Assembly (NCBI RefSeq): GCF_021440085.1 | Contig: NZ_JAKCPW010000004.1 | Span: 310,001-374,000 of the forward strand | Reading direction: 5' to 3' | DNA: 64,000 nt | Source of the DNA: Dyadobacter sp. CY261 | GTDB taxonomy: Bacteria > Bacteroidota > Bacteroidia > Cytophagales > Spirosomataceae | Translations under genes and position numbers: made by a program | Shown: positions 25,724 through 34,620 of the stretch, one piece after another | Layout of the letters: each line of letters begins with the position of its first letter | Position numbering within the stretch: the first letter of the stretch is position 1 | Notes under the pieces: model-generated | Told to the model about the DNA's origin: nothing | What the model saw: only the letters and a program-made list of their open reading frames with translations | Databases searched by the model: none

Positions 25724-27274
25724 CTACTCTTCCAGCAGCACATTATACCTGAAATCCAGCGGATCGAAAGCGTTGTAAAGCTTCTGGATGAACTGAGGAT
25801 CGTTGATATAAAAATTGAGCAGATTATCATACCGTTCCTGGGCGATTCCGTTCGGGAACAGTTTGTTTTTGAGGGTCAGTAATTGCTCGATTTCTGATTC
25901 GTGATTCCGCTCCTCGGCACGGATAATGCGCTTTTCGAGCTGTTTCAGCGAATTCAGCAGACGTGTTTGTTCCGCTTTCACAGCTCCGTGCATGGTTTGA
26001 TCTACTTCCGTGGCTTTTATCAGGATTTGATCAAAAATCGCGTTGAAAGCGTCCTTTTGCTCACCTAAATTGAGTTCATGCTCGGTGTTGCGCTCAATAA
26101 AGGTCTTGCGCAGCGCAATCTCGTCCAGAAAGAGATCCTTATAGTCGATTTTCAACTTCTGCGCCTTCTTATATTGATGACCGTTCATGTACAACGCGAA
26201 ATTTCGCGGGAGGAGCATCGGGTAAGGCACGCCAAAATGATCAAAAACGCCTTTCAACTGCATCCAGTAAGGCACTTCTGACGGTCCTCCTATATACGCA
26301 ATATTTGGTAAAATGACTTCCTCATACAACGGCCGCAGGATCACATTCGGGCTGAAACGCTCGGGATTGCTTTCGGCAAGTGCCAGCAGCCCTTCACTGG
26401 TAAATTCCAGCTCGGTGTTCAGCACTTTGAACACATTGCCTTCGCGCACAATGCGCTCGCGGAGATTGTCGTCGAGATAGAAAAAGTTGATTTCACGCGC
26501 GTGCAGGGGAGTATGATAGCCCAGCGCGTTTAGGCGGGAGGTGGTTTCCGTAACGAGTTTTTCCGAAATAGAGTCTTTGAGTTCTTCCTGAATGACAGGC
26601 AGGAAATGGCGTTTGAGATCGGCATTGTCGGCGTCCAGACTAATCAGCCCGTAGCGTCCGAAAAGCTCATGCATATAACATCGCACGGCATCGGCCAATG
26701 TATTGTTTTCGAGATAGGCTTTGGTAAAAAGCAGCATCTTGTCTGGCAATTGCTTTAAAATACCCGACAACTCCCTTGGATTCAGTTTCCCGACAGCACC
26801 TTTATGCTCGCCCGTCCATTTGTGCGTTTGGCCGAAAAGGTGGAAAGTAGCAATTTCTTCAAAATCATGGTCTTCCGAAGCCATCCAGTAAATAGGCACG
26901 AAATTGTATTCGGGATATCTGGCTTTTAAAGCCTCGGAAAGTTTGATGATCGTGACGATCTTGTATATGATGTATAAGGGGCCGGTGAAGATGTTCAGCT
27001 GGTGCCCGGTTGTAACAGTAAAAGTATTCTCCTGCAATAAAATCGAAAAATCGGGTAGGTAAGGCAGGCCGTGGTATTGCTTGTTCAGCACATCCACAAG
27101 GGTTTTGCGCTTCTCAGCGTCAAATGCTCTTTTGCTCAAAATAGCCTTCTCCGCATTCTCCAAGGTTGGGAAAACGCTGTAAAAAGATTCGAGCGTCGGT
27201 TTCTGGTCCAGGTAATCGAGTAGTAATGCAGGGAACTGGCCTGTGGTACGCAGATCCACGGAATGCAATGTCAT
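25724..27274 (-). CDS. bshC: Putative cysteine ligase BshC of bacillithiol synthesis
   Basis: This 516-residue protein of the BshC family adds cysteine to glucosaminyl-malate, the last step of bacillithiol synthesis. Conserved segments are TVTTGHQLNIFTGPLYIIYKI, PIYWMASEDHDFEEI, IAYIGGPSEVPYWMQLKGVF and the coiled C-terminal helical region around residues 400-480. I chose the ATG at 27274 (MTLHSVDLRTTGQFP); a TTG at 27310 would add 12 residues that do not match the family. bshA and bshB are not in the window. It shows the organism uses bacillithiol as a low-molecular-weight thiol. Confidence 0.93.
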   Translation of the reverse strand: MTLHSVDLRTTGQFPALLLDYLDQKPTLESFYSVFPTLENAEKAILSKRAFDAEKRKTLVDVLNKQYHGLPYLPDFSILLQENTFTVTTGHQLNIFTGPLYIIYKIVTIIKLSEALKARYPEYNFVPIYWMASEDHDFEEIATFHLFGQTHKWTGEHKGAVGKLNPRELSGILKQLPDKMLLFTKAYLENNTLADAVRCYMHELFGRYGLISLDADNADLKRHFLPVIQEELKDSISEKLVTETTSRLNALGYHTPLHAREINFFYLDDNLRERIVREGNVFKVLNTELEFTSEGLLALAESNPERFSPNVILRPLYEEVILPNIAYIGGPSEVPYWMQLKGVFDHFGVPYPMLLPRNFALYMNGHQYKKAQKLKIDYKDLFLDEIALRKTFIERNTEHELNLGEQKDAFNAIFDQILIKATEVDQTMHGAVKAEQTRLLNSLKQLEKRIIRAEERNHESEIEQLLTLKNKLFPNGIAQERYDNLLNFYINDPQFIQKLYNAFDPLDFRYNVLLEE

Positions 27275-27431
27275 GAAAGGTGGTTTTTCAGTAGCTAGTA
27301 GAGAATCCAACGTAATTATTTTGCTATTTGAGTCAAAAAAGAAACCTACTATCTAACGAGAAAGCCGCTGATTTTGGTTTCCCAAAATTGCGCAATTTGC
27401 CCGATAATCGGAAACCTTTTACCAAGATACG

Positions 27432-27462
27432 AAAAAGCCGCATCTGAGTCAGACACGGCTTT
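27432..27462 (-). terminator. Terminator after the acyl-CoA dehydrogenase gene
   Basis: AAAGCCG (27434-27440) pairs with CGGCTTT (27456-27462), with an inner TCTGA/TCAGA stem (27443-27453). On the minus strand the stem is followed by TTTTT. It lies 62 bases after the stop at 27524. Confidence 0.8.
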
Positions 27463-27523
27463 CAACGGATACATTTTGGTTTTTAGTTGTAGCAGGTTAT
27501 TCGCCTGAAATATTTTATAGCTG

Positions 27524-29338
27524 TTAAAAAACGTAGTCATTCCTGGCGACCAGTTCGTCGGCGATACGGCGACGCGCGTCTTTCAAATTCGCCGGTTCAA
27601 TTTTCGTAAACCTCTTCAATCCCATCAGCATGACACGTAACTCGTCGCTTTCGGCAAAGCTGGTTATCGCTGCCCGACCCGCATTATTACTTTTTTCCAC
27701 CGCTCGGTTCAGATAGATAAGCGCGATATCTTTCTGTAATGCGCTGGCGTCGTCACCCAGTAAGCCGATACGTTTCTCCACCCTCAATAACACCGATTCC
27801 GCCACATAAATTTCAATGACCATATCAGCGAGATTCATGATTATTTCCTGTTCCTCAGAAAGTTTCATCATGAATTTTTGTACCGCCGCTCCCGCAATCA
27901 TCAACGCCGCCTTTTTCAGGTTTTTGATTACCATTTTCTCGGCTGCAAATAGGGTCTCGTCTTCAACGGCACTAAAATCGGGAATCGAAAGGATTTCTTT
28001 ACCTACCGCCGCGGCCGCACCCATCAGGTTCAGCTGGCCCTTCATGGCACGTTTCAGCAGCATATCCACCACCAGTAAACGGTTTATTTCATTGGTACCT
28101 TCAAAAATCCGGTTAATCCGGCTATCGCGATAGGCGCGATCCATGGGTGCATCGGCCGAAAAACCCATCCCTCCATATACTTGCACACCTTCGTCCACCA
28201 CAAAATCCAGCACTTCCGAGCCGTGCACTTTCATGATCGCGCATTCAATCGCAAATTCTTCCACAGCCTTCAATTTGGCCTCCGCATCGCTCATTCCCTT
28301 CTCTTTGAAGGCCTGGATTAAGTCATCTATATTTTGTCCTACGCGGTACGCCGCCGATTCGGTCGCGAACATTCCCACCGCCATTTCAGCCAGTTTGTGC
28401 TTAATAGCGCCAAAATTAGCAATAGCCGTGCCGAATTGTTTTCGTTCATTGGCATACTGGATCGCCTGCGAAGCAACTTTCTTAGCCCCGCCCAAAGCCG
28501 CTGCAGCGAGTTTGATGCGGCCTATATTCAAAATATTAACAGCAATTTTGAATCCGTTACCCCTTTCAGAAAGCAGATTGTCAACAGGGACCAGACAATC
28601 ATTAAAAAACAGTTGACGCGTATCCGATCCCTTGATGCCCATTTTGTACTCAGGTTCGTTCATGGTAATGCCGCCAAACGATTTTTCGATAATGAATGCG
28701 GTCAGGTTTTTATCAATCTGGCCATTTTCTTCAATTTTGGCAAAAACAATAAACACATCCGCAAAGCCTCCATTTGTGATCCACATCTTCTGACCATTGA
28801 TCAGGTAATGCTTTCCGTCTTCACTTAGTTTCGCCTTAGTTTTGCCCGAATTAGCATCCGAGCCAGAATCCGGTTCTGTTAGACAATAGGCGGCTTTCCA
28901 TTCCCCGGAGGCCAATTTTGGCAAATATTTCGTCTTCTGCTCCTCATTGCCGTAGTACAGAATAGGTAGTGTTCCGATACCTGTATGTGCCGAAAGTGCT
29001 ACGGAAAAAGAGTTTCCAGCGCCAGTGGCTTCCGCTACCAGCATAGAGGTGTTAAAATTCATTCCAAAACCGCCAAATTCCTCAGGAACGGCAGTCCCTA
29101 GCAAGCCGAGCTCTCCCGCCTTGTCCATCAAACCCGAAATCAATGCGGGACTTTTAGCCTGATCGATTTCATTCAGCCGCGGCCATACTTCTTTGGAAAG
29201 GAAATCCCGGCAGGTATCAGCGATCATCCGCTGCTCTTCAGTAAATTCTTCAGGGATGAAAATTTGGCTTGAAGAGGTTTCATTGATCAGGAATTCACCT
29301 CCTTTGATGGATGTCTGGTTTACTGCTGCAACGGACAT
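27524..29338 (-). CDS. Acyl-CoA dehydrogenase, long form with C-terminal extension
   Basis: This 604-residue FAD enzyme introduces the first double bond of beta-oxidation. The acyl-CoA dehydrogenase fold spans about residues 30-415: EEFGGFGMNFNT, YCLTEPDSGSDANSGKTKA and MWITNGGFADVF for the FAD/substrate site, and the catalytic Glu in RIFEGTNEINR. A 170-180-residue helical C-terminal extension follows, as in the VLCAD/ACAD9-like branch. It is transcribed alone, from a promoter flanked by two copies of a palindrome also found before the thiolase gene at 34621-35799. Confidence 0.95.
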   Translation of the reverse strand: MSVAAVNQTSIKGGEFLINETSSSQIFIPEEFTEEQRMIADTCRDFLSKEVWPRLNEIDQAKSPALISGLMDKAGELGLLGTAVPEEFGGFGMNFNTSMLVAEATGAGNSFSVALSAHTGIGTLPILYYGNEEQKTKYLPKLASGEWKAAYCLTEPDSGSDANSGKTKAKLSEDGKHYLINGQKMWITNGGFADVFIVFAKIEENGQIDKNLTAFIIEKSFGGITMNEPEYKMGIKGSDTRQLFFNDCLVPVDNLLSERGNGFKIAVNILNIGRIKLAAAALGGAKKVASQAIQYANERKQFGTAIANFGAIKHKLAEMAVGMFATESAAYRVGQNIDDLIQAFKEKGMSDAEAKLKAVEEFAIECAIMKVHGSEVLDFVVDEGVQVYGGMGFSADAPMDRAYRDSRINRIFEGTNEINRLLVVDMLLKRAMKGQLNLMGAAAAVGKEILSIPDFSAVEDETLFAAEKMVIKNLKKAALMIAGAAVQKFMMKLSEEQEIIMNLADMVIEIYVAESVLLRVEKRIGLLGDDASALQKDIALIYLNRAVEKSNNAGRAAITSFAESDELRVMLMGLKRFTKIEPANLKDARRRIADELVARNDYVF

Positions 29339-29367
29339 ATCTGAATGCGGGTTAGTCGGAATGTGGA

Positions 29368-29381
29368 GTATGCTTGCCTAC
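29368..29381. promoter_or_regulatory. Operator-like site 2 upstream of acyl-CoA dehydrogenase
   Basis: GTATGCTTGCCTAC differs from a perfect palindrome (GTATGC-nn-GCATAC) by one base. It lies in the predicted 5' leader, 30-43 bases before the ATG, with its centre 51 bp from site 1. Confidence 0.5.
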
Positions 29382-29396
29382 CATTTCAGGTTAATG

Positions 29397-29426
29397 CAAA
29401 GATAAGTCAGAAAAAATATTATGCAA
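29397..29426 (-). promoter_or_regulatory. Candidate acyl-CoA dehydrogenase promoter
   Basis: On the minus strand TTG (29424-29426) and TATCTTTG (29397-29404) are 19 bases apart. The -33 element lies inside operator site 1. Confidence 0.6.
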
Positions 29427-29435
29427 GCATACTAT
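29416..29435. promoter_or_regulatory. Operator-like site 1 upstream of acyl-CoA dehydrogenase
   Basis: ATATTATGCAAGCATACTAT is a 20-bp inverted repeat with one mismatched pair around a 2-base centre. It covers the -33 element of the promoter. The same core appears before the thiolase gene at 35848-35861, so both are likely bound by one regulator. Confidence 0.6.
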
Positions 29436-29454
29436 CGCCAAAATAAATGAAAAC

Positions 29455-29480
29455 GGCGACCGTTCCCGACCGCCCTTCTT
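29455..29480 (-). terminator. Weak hairpin after the T9SS glycosidase-like gene
   Basis: A GGCG/CGCC stem, extended by G-U pairs, lies 26-51 bases beyond the gene stop (29506). On the minus strand it is followed by TTTTCATTTATTTT. It is a plausible but weak terminator. Confidence 0.35.
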
Positions 29481-29505
29481 TTTATCTACATCTTGAAATC
29501 GAATC

Positions 29506-32394
29506 CTATTTCTTGAATATTTTAAACTGCTTCAAAAACTCCCCGTTATTTTCAATTCGGATGAAATAGATTCCCGAGGAAAGGCCTATGGCATCAAGAT
29601 CCAGATTTAACAGTTCGTCCGACATTTCTATCAGCCCATCAGCGATCGGAATACGTTTGCCGGACACTGTGATGATTTCGCAGGATAAACTGTCCCCTGG
29701 CTGATACTCAGGAACTTTGATATTCAGGATACTTTCCACCGGATTGGGATAGAATGCCCAATCTTCCATGTCTTTTGTGATATCGCTTTTATCTCCGGCT
29801 GAAATACCAAACTCGATGGAATTAGTCACAACGGCTGAATCTTCCTTGAAAGCCGTCACAGTCAATGTATACCTTCCCACGTAAGGCGCAAAGCCAGAGG
29901 CGTCTTCATACAAGGCATAAGGGAAAATAGCAGTTGTCGATTTACGGCGGTAAGGACCATTCAGGTCGAAAGAAACTCTGTCATATTCAAAGTTTCCGTA
30001 AGCATACATGTTCAACTTAGACGGCAAGGAATCGTAAGGAATCACATCATCGCCGGAGAGTTTCCGGATCACCCGCTGGTCCACCTTGCTTCCCGCCTGA
30101 ACAAGTTCAAAACGGATCTCCGGAATCTGCACCAGCAGGATCAAGGGAATTTCAACATACGCACCCGCATTGTCGTAGGCGCGGATGATCAGTCGGTACT
30201 CTCCTTCTTCTGTGGGCGTTCCCGAAAATACATTCAGTGCGAAATTCAGCCAGGAAGGCCGATTTTGAACTGTGATAGAAGAAATGTACCCGTCAGGATC
30301 ACCAAATAGGTTTGACGGGAGAATGTAGTTGAAAGGCATGTTGATCTGCCCATATTTAACCGACAGTGTGGTGGTCGCGAAAGGCGGTGCATTCAGGAAC
30401 TGCGGCTCCACGACCTTGACCGTAAAATACGTCTCTACGAATGCATTCAGGTCGTCGTAAGCTTTGAGAATAATGCGGTGATCGCCCAATGTTGTCGGGG
30501 TACCGCTCAACACGCCGTTGGTAAAGGTCAACCAGGACGGCAGCCCGCTGGCTTCTACTTTGGTGATCTCACCATCGGGATCAACAAAAGCGGTTTTAGG
30601 AATCGTAATAGTAAACGGCTTGTTCACGGCCACCATTTGGTTCGAGAAATTGCTATCGACGGTCGGAGGCTTGTTGGCATTCTCCCGCGTGTCCACACGG
30701 ACAGTGAAAAACGCCTCCGACGAACCACCCTCATCGTCAATTCCTTTCACCGAAATACGATAATCGCCAAGCGTCGATGGCCTGCCGCGCAGAACACCGC
30801 CTTCGTAACGAAGCCACGCCGGTAAAGAGCCCACTTCTACGCGTACGATCGTTCCGTCCACATCCGAAAAAGTGTCGATCGGCAGCCGGTACTCAAAGTC
30901 CTTGTTTACCGGAATGATCTGCATTGGTACAGGCCTGAATACATAAGGTGCATGATTGGACGCATCCTCCCAATAACTCGGCGACAGTATATCTTCGATG
31001 AGCCTGATACGGATAGGTCGCGGGTGAGCGGGATCGAGATAAGCTCTCTTGGCCCATTCGTCATAAATTACGCCTTGTGCGCCGCCTTTTTCCGTGGCAG
31101 CCGACAAGCGATAGGACACCGAATCTGCATAAACAATCGGTTTCATCGGCGTATTCAGCCAGGCCGTTGCACCCTGCCTGAGGAAACCCTCTGCCCGCGC
31201 CATCTGTTCTTTCTGCGAAATTACCACTGCTACTACGTTCGCGCCATGCTCGAAGTTCTCGTTGATCTGCTTCATATGGGCGTTATTATCGAGGTAGGAA
31301 CTCACAAACAGCTCATTAGCCGTAATAAAGCCCGGAGGCGCATCGCTTTTCAGAATATCGACAGACCAACGGTGATCGTGTGAAGCAAGGTTGTCGTTCA
31401 CCTTGATGCCATCTGTTTTTTCATTCAGATCACGAAAGCCCAACGTGCCCCGCGACGCCGATTGCGAATCGAACACGGAGCCGTAGTCGGATACATATTT
31501 GATCGTCGGGTCAATGCCCTTCACAGCAGTTACCATCTGCTCCGTAAATCTTTTGAGCATCATATGGCGGTAGATGTACCAGTCTTTCCCGTAGCGCTGG
31601 CGGAAAGAAAGGTTAGGTTCCCATGCCGTTGCGGGCGGATTGGCTTCGTCGAACGACTTGAAAGTCATCCCCCAGAGGAAATTGATCCGCTCTATCTTTT
31701 TGTAATGCTGTTTAACAAAATCTTTAAACCCTTTCACCATAGAAGGTGAGTAGTCGTAAACGGCGGCATCTTCCTTACCGTTCTCGATTAAACCTCCCGG
31801 GTATTCCCCCTCCTGTGTACCGGTGTTGGTAACTGAAACATACAGCAGTCTTTTCTCAGTCTGTAAATGTTTATAACGGGTTGTCACTTCCTTCACGAAA
31901 GAAACGCCTTTATCCAGAATAGTCTGATTGTCAAATCCGAAAAATGTGTCCTGATAACCGCTTAGCAACGGTTTATTTGAATGGCTAAACTGGCTGTCCG
32001 ACACCTCCCAGAAGCCTTTAATGCGTGTGCTGTGCCTGCCTATATGGATCCGGAGCGCGACTTTCATGCCCAGATCCGTCGCGATCTTGATCTGCTGGTC
32101 GTATTTGGCCCATTGCGGCTGCTCGGTCGGCGAGCTGAAATACACTTTGTCCCACGGAATGGTGATGTAAACTGCGTTCAATCCAAATTGCTGCGCCGAT
32201 CGGATCAGGTCGGGTTCAGGACCGATGTCATCAGGGTCGGTCAAATTCAGGAGCATAAGCGCAAGGTAGCGCTGGGTATCTATCTCCGTCGTTCTTTCCT
32301 GGCTTTGTCCGAACACGCGGTTAGCTGTCGTGAGAACGATCAGCGATAATGCAATTCGGGTCAAAAACTTATACACAAACGTAGAATTGAGCAT
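29506..32394 (-). CDS. Secreted glycosidase-like protein with three Ig-like domains and a T9SS sorting tail
   Basis: This 962-residue protein has a signal peptide (about 1-29, ending VFG-QSQ). Residues about 35-480 resemble a TIM-barrel hydrolase of the GH42/beta-galactosidase type (NAVYITIPWDKVYF; VSVTNTGTQEGEYPGG; GFITANELFVSSY, where the Glu residues could be catalytic). Three about 90-residue Ig/cadherin-like repeats follow, each with a PD-G-I opening, a P-WL core and a G-P-LG-YRI ending. The last about 75 residues (FYPNPVESILNIKV...GIYFIRI...KIFKK) form a type IX secretion sorting domain. It is the third gene of an operon with two glycosyltransferases. I chose the ATG at 32394, one base after the upstream stop, rather than a TTG at 32412. 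Catalytic activity is inferred. Confidence 0.8.
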   Translation of the reverse strand: MLNSTFVYKFLTRIALSLIVLTTANRVFGQSQERTTEIDTQRYLALMLLNLTDPDDIGPEPDLIRSAQQFGLNAVYITIPWDKVYFSSPTEQPQWAKYDQQIKIATDLGMKVALRIHIGRHSTRIKGFWEVSDSQFSHSNKPLLSGYQDTFFGFDNQTILDKGVSFVKEVTTRYKHLQTEKRLLYVSVTNTGTQEGEYPGGLIENGKEDAAVYDYSPSMVKGFKDFVKQHYKKIERINFLWGMTFKSFDEANPPATAWEPNLSFRQRYGKDWYIYRHMMLKRFTEQMVTAVKGIDPTIKYVSDYGSVFDSQSASRGTLGFRDLNEKTDGIKVNDNLASHDHRWSVDILKSDAPPGFITANELFVSSYLDNNAHMKQINENFEHGANVVAVVISQKEQMARAEGFLRQGATAWLNTPMKPIVYADSVSYRLSAATEKGGAQGVIYDEWAKRAYLDPAHPRPIRIRLIEDILSPSYWEDASNHAPYVFRPVPMQIIPVNKDFEYRLPIDTFSDVDGTIVRVEVGSLPAWLRYEGGVLRGRPSTLGDYRISVKGIDDEGGSSEAFFTVRVDTRENANKPPTVDSNFSNQMVAVNKPFTITIPKTAFVDPDGEITKVEASGLPSWLTFTNGVLSGTPTTLGDHRIILKAYDDLNAFVETYFTVKVVEPQFLNAPPFATTTLSVKYGQINMPFNYILPSNLFGDPDGYISSITVQNRPSWLNFALNVFSGTPTEEGEYRLIIRAYDNAGAYVEIPLILLVQIPEIRFELVQAGSKVDQRVIRKLSGDDVIPYDSLPSKLNMYAYGNFEYDRVSFDLNGPYRRKSTTAIFPYALYEDASGFAPYVGRYTLTVTAFKEDSAVVTNSIEFGISAGDKSDITKDMEDWAFYPNPVESILNIKVPEYQPGDSLSCEIITVSGKRIPIADGLIEMSDELLNLDLDAIGLSSGIYFIRIENNGEFLKQFKIFKK

Positions 32395-32395
32395 A

Positions 32396-33511
32396 CTAAC
32401 GGGTTTTGTCAATTAATTCGATCCACTCATTATATCCGTTTTCCACATTGAAACGGCTCGCTACCTCAACGCTCACAGCGCTGTTGGTTTTCAATTCGCC
32501 GCTCATAACCGAGCGCATGGCCTCGACCATCTGCCTGACACTTAGATCATCAGTAACAACGCCCATTCCATCTTTGACAAACTCTGAAACACCTCCCGAC
32601 GGGAAAGCGACAATGGGTTTACCCAGCAACGCAGCTTCTATCATCACCAATGGAAAAGGGTCTTGCCTAGAGGTAAGCAGGAAACCATTTCCCATATTAA
32701 GATAGGCATAATAATCTTCTTTTTGCTTGCCGGCCAAATGAATTTTGGTGGCCGACTTGTTGCTGGCGCACCGTTGCTCGGTATAATACACCAATCCGTC
32801 GTCGATCGTTGCACCGACCCACACCAGATGAACCCGCGGGTCATTCACCTCGGTGGCGATATCGGGCAGCATATCGAAACCTTTCCGCTCGGATGTCATC
32901 CCCGACAGTATCCAGACAAATGCATCGGCCGGAATGCCCAGTTTCTTTCTGAGTTCAGCCGAACGAATATCGTCCTTTCTGACCAGCGACGGATCAATGA
33001 ATGAATAAAGCAACCCGACATTTTTGCCACCAGCATCTTTGAGCGAATCACAGGTCGTTTGAGAGCAACCGATCAGGAGCGTCGAGTAGTCGACAATGCT
33101 CTTAAAATCGGGCGCACTCAGGTATGCGTATGTGAGCGGCATTTCGTGAAAATGGGTAATTACTTTTATCCCAAATTCCTTTGCCACCACGATCGTCTCC
33201 GGGATCATCGTAGTATTCACATACCAAAAATCTGCCTGGAAACTCCTGGCAAGCTTTCTTAATGCACGAAGCGTTGGGTTAATCCCGAGGTGAAAGGAAA
33301 TTTTCTCAATCGTATTGAATTTGCGCGGGGCAATGTGAACAGGAATGTCTTGCGGAAAATCGGTCAGCAGTTCGCCGTTTGCAAAACTGACTATACCGAC
33401 GTCAAAACGGGAACGGTCTATTTTTTTCAAAATGTATAACAGCATCATTTCTGATCCTGTCCGTGTGGCATAGGGTGTAAAAAAGAGGATTCTTTTTTTC
33501 GATTGATTCAT
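32396..33511 (-). CDS. Family 4 glycosyltransferase
   Basis: This 371-residue GT-B enzyme has two Rossmann halves. The N-terminal half carries TPYATRTGSEMMLLYIL; the C-terminal half carries the donor-binding pattern SGMTSERKGFDMLP, the LTSRQDPFPLVMIEAALLGKPIVAF stretch (E-x7-E-like motif) and the GGVSEFV loop. It uses a nucleotide sugar to extend a glycan in the cytoplasm. Its start overlaps the preceding glycosyltransferase stop as ATGA, and the secreted glycosidase-like gene follows one base after its stop, so the three form one tightly coupled operon. The sugar and acceptor are unknown. Confidence 0.88.
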   Translation of the reverse strand: MNQSKKRILFFTPYATRTGSEMMLLYILKKIDRSRFDVGIVSFANGELLTDFPQDIPVHIAPRKFNTIEKISFHLGINPTLRALRKLARSFQADFWYVNTTMIPETIVVAKEFGIKVITHFHEMPLTYAYLSAPDFKSIVDYSTLLIGCSQTTCDSLKDAGGKNVGLLYSFIDPSLVRKDDIRSAELRKKLGIPADAFVWILSGMTSERKGFDMLPDIATEVNDPRVHLVWVGATIDDGLVYYTEQRCASNKSATKIHLAGKQKEDYYAYLNMGNGFLLTSRQDPFPLVMIEAALLGKPIVAFPSGGVSEFVKDGMGVVTDDLSVRQMVEAMRSVMSGELKTNSAVSVEVASRFNVENGYNEWIELIDKTR

Positions 33512-34515
33512 GCAGAGGCAGTTAAGAGGTCGATGTTCTCGTGAGGCTTGATCTTATACAGCTCCTGTTTGAGAAACAGCGTTTTCCAGAAATACTTTAA
33601 CAGAACGCGAGTCTTCCTTACATATATATGTTGTGTGCGAAGTTCCGAGAATGGATTCCCGCTTTTTCGCAGATTTAAAAGCATTTTCCAGCCATACACT
33701 ACCGGCACCATGAAAATGTAATGCAGGATTAGCAGGATGTACTGGAAAATACCATATTGTTTCCGTACCCACAGGAAATTGGAAACCTGCATTTGAGTAC
33801 TGAAACGGTTAATCCACGAAATATGCGTCCGCCGGAACGGGTTGTTGTTTTCAAGATGGATAAAAGTACAATCCTGAAAATAGCACAGCTTACCCAGCTT
33901 TCCCAATCTCCCCGACCATTCTACGTCTTCACCATACATAAAAAAGTCTTTACTGAAACCTCCCGTTTTTTCAAAACCTTCCCGCCTTACAAACATAAAT
34001 GCCCCTACCAGCCAATCGTGTTGGTCGGGATCATCGTAGGTCGGTTCGGGGTAGAGTTTGTTAACGACCTTGTCTACCAGGCCGCTCGGGGGCAGGATGA
34101 AAAACGTTCTCCGGAATTCGTTAAAGCTCTGGTAAAAGGGCATTGGAGTGCCATCCGGATAATATTGCAATGCCCCACACGCGATAATGTCGGGGCGTTG
34201 GTTCATCCGTTCGAAGCAACGACCGATCACATTGTCGGTCACGAGTGTATCCGCATTCAGCAGCAACAGATATTCCCCTTGCGCTATTTCCATGCCTTGG
34301 TTGTTGGCAATGCCAAATCCGGCATTGTATGCCATATCGATCCATCGCACTTCAGGGTGAGCCTCCTTCACCAACGCTCTACCACCGTTTTCAGGATCAT
34401 TGTCAACAACGATTACCTCGAAAGTTACTCCTGACGTAAATCGATTGATAGAATTTAAGCAATTGATGATGAGTTGAGGCGTCCTGTAATTGATAATAAC
34501 GATGGATACATCCAT
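33508..34515 (-). CDS. Family 2 glycosyltransferase (rhamnosyltransferase-like)
   Basis: This 335-residue GT-A enzyme has the SIVIINYRTPQLI start, VIVVDNDPENGG (nucleotide-binding Asp), LLLLNADTLV (DxD-like NAD) and FFMYGEDVEWSGRLGKLG (the ED-W catalytic-base region). Its C-terminal third holds a hydrophobic stretch (about 255-280) that may bind it to the membrane. I preferred the ATG at 34515 (MDVSIVIINY): an ATG at 34530 lies so close to the predicted promoter (34541-34548) that it would leave almost no leader. It is the first gene of the glycan operon. Confidence 0.88.
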   Translation of the reverse strand: MDVSIVIINYRTPQLIINCLNSINRFTSGVTFEVIVVDNDPENGGRALVKEAHPEVRWIDMAYNAGFGIANNQGMEIAQGEYLLLLNADTLVTDNVIGRCFERMNQRPDIIACGALQYYPDGTPMPFYQSFNEFRRTFFILPPSGLVDKVVNKLYPEPTYDDPDQHDWLVGAFMFVRREGFEKTGGFSKDFFMYGEDVEWSGRLGKLGKLCYFQDCTFIHLENNNPFRRTHISWINRFSTQMQVSNFLWVRKQYGIFQYILLILHYIFMVPVVYGWKMLLNLRKSGNPFSELRTQHIYVRKTRVLLKYFWKTLFLKQELYKIKPHENIDLLTASA

Positions 34516-34540
34516 GAAAAAGGCGTGCATGTTGAAAGGG

Positions 34541-34548
34541 CAAAAATA
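34541..34548 (-). promoter_or_regulatory. Candidate -7 element of the glycosyltransferase operon
   Basis: On the minus strand TATTTTTG matches TAnnTTTG and lies directly beyond the thiolase terminator hairpin. The -33 region would fall inside the hairpin, and no clear TTG is visible there. Confidence 0.4.
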
Positions 34549-34553
34549 AAGAA

Positions 34554-34587
34554 TCTCCCCGGAAGATGGTTAACACTTCCGGGGAGA
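34554..34587 (-). terminator. Thiolase terminator, perfect 12-bp stem
   Basis: TCTCCCCGGAAG (34554-34565) pairs perfectly with CTTCCGGGGAGA (34576-34587) around a 10-nt loop. On the minus strand a T-rich stretch (TTCTTTATTTTTG) follows. Confidence 0.85.
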
Positions 34588-34620
34588 CCTTTAAATTCGC
34601 TTTGATTGTTAGTCTACGGC

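Noticed and set aside
27349..27540. A 63-codon minus-strand frame between bshC and the acyl-CoA dehydrogenase gene
   Set aside because: It overlaps the dehydrogenase stop and runs through a clear terminator hairpin; no family match.
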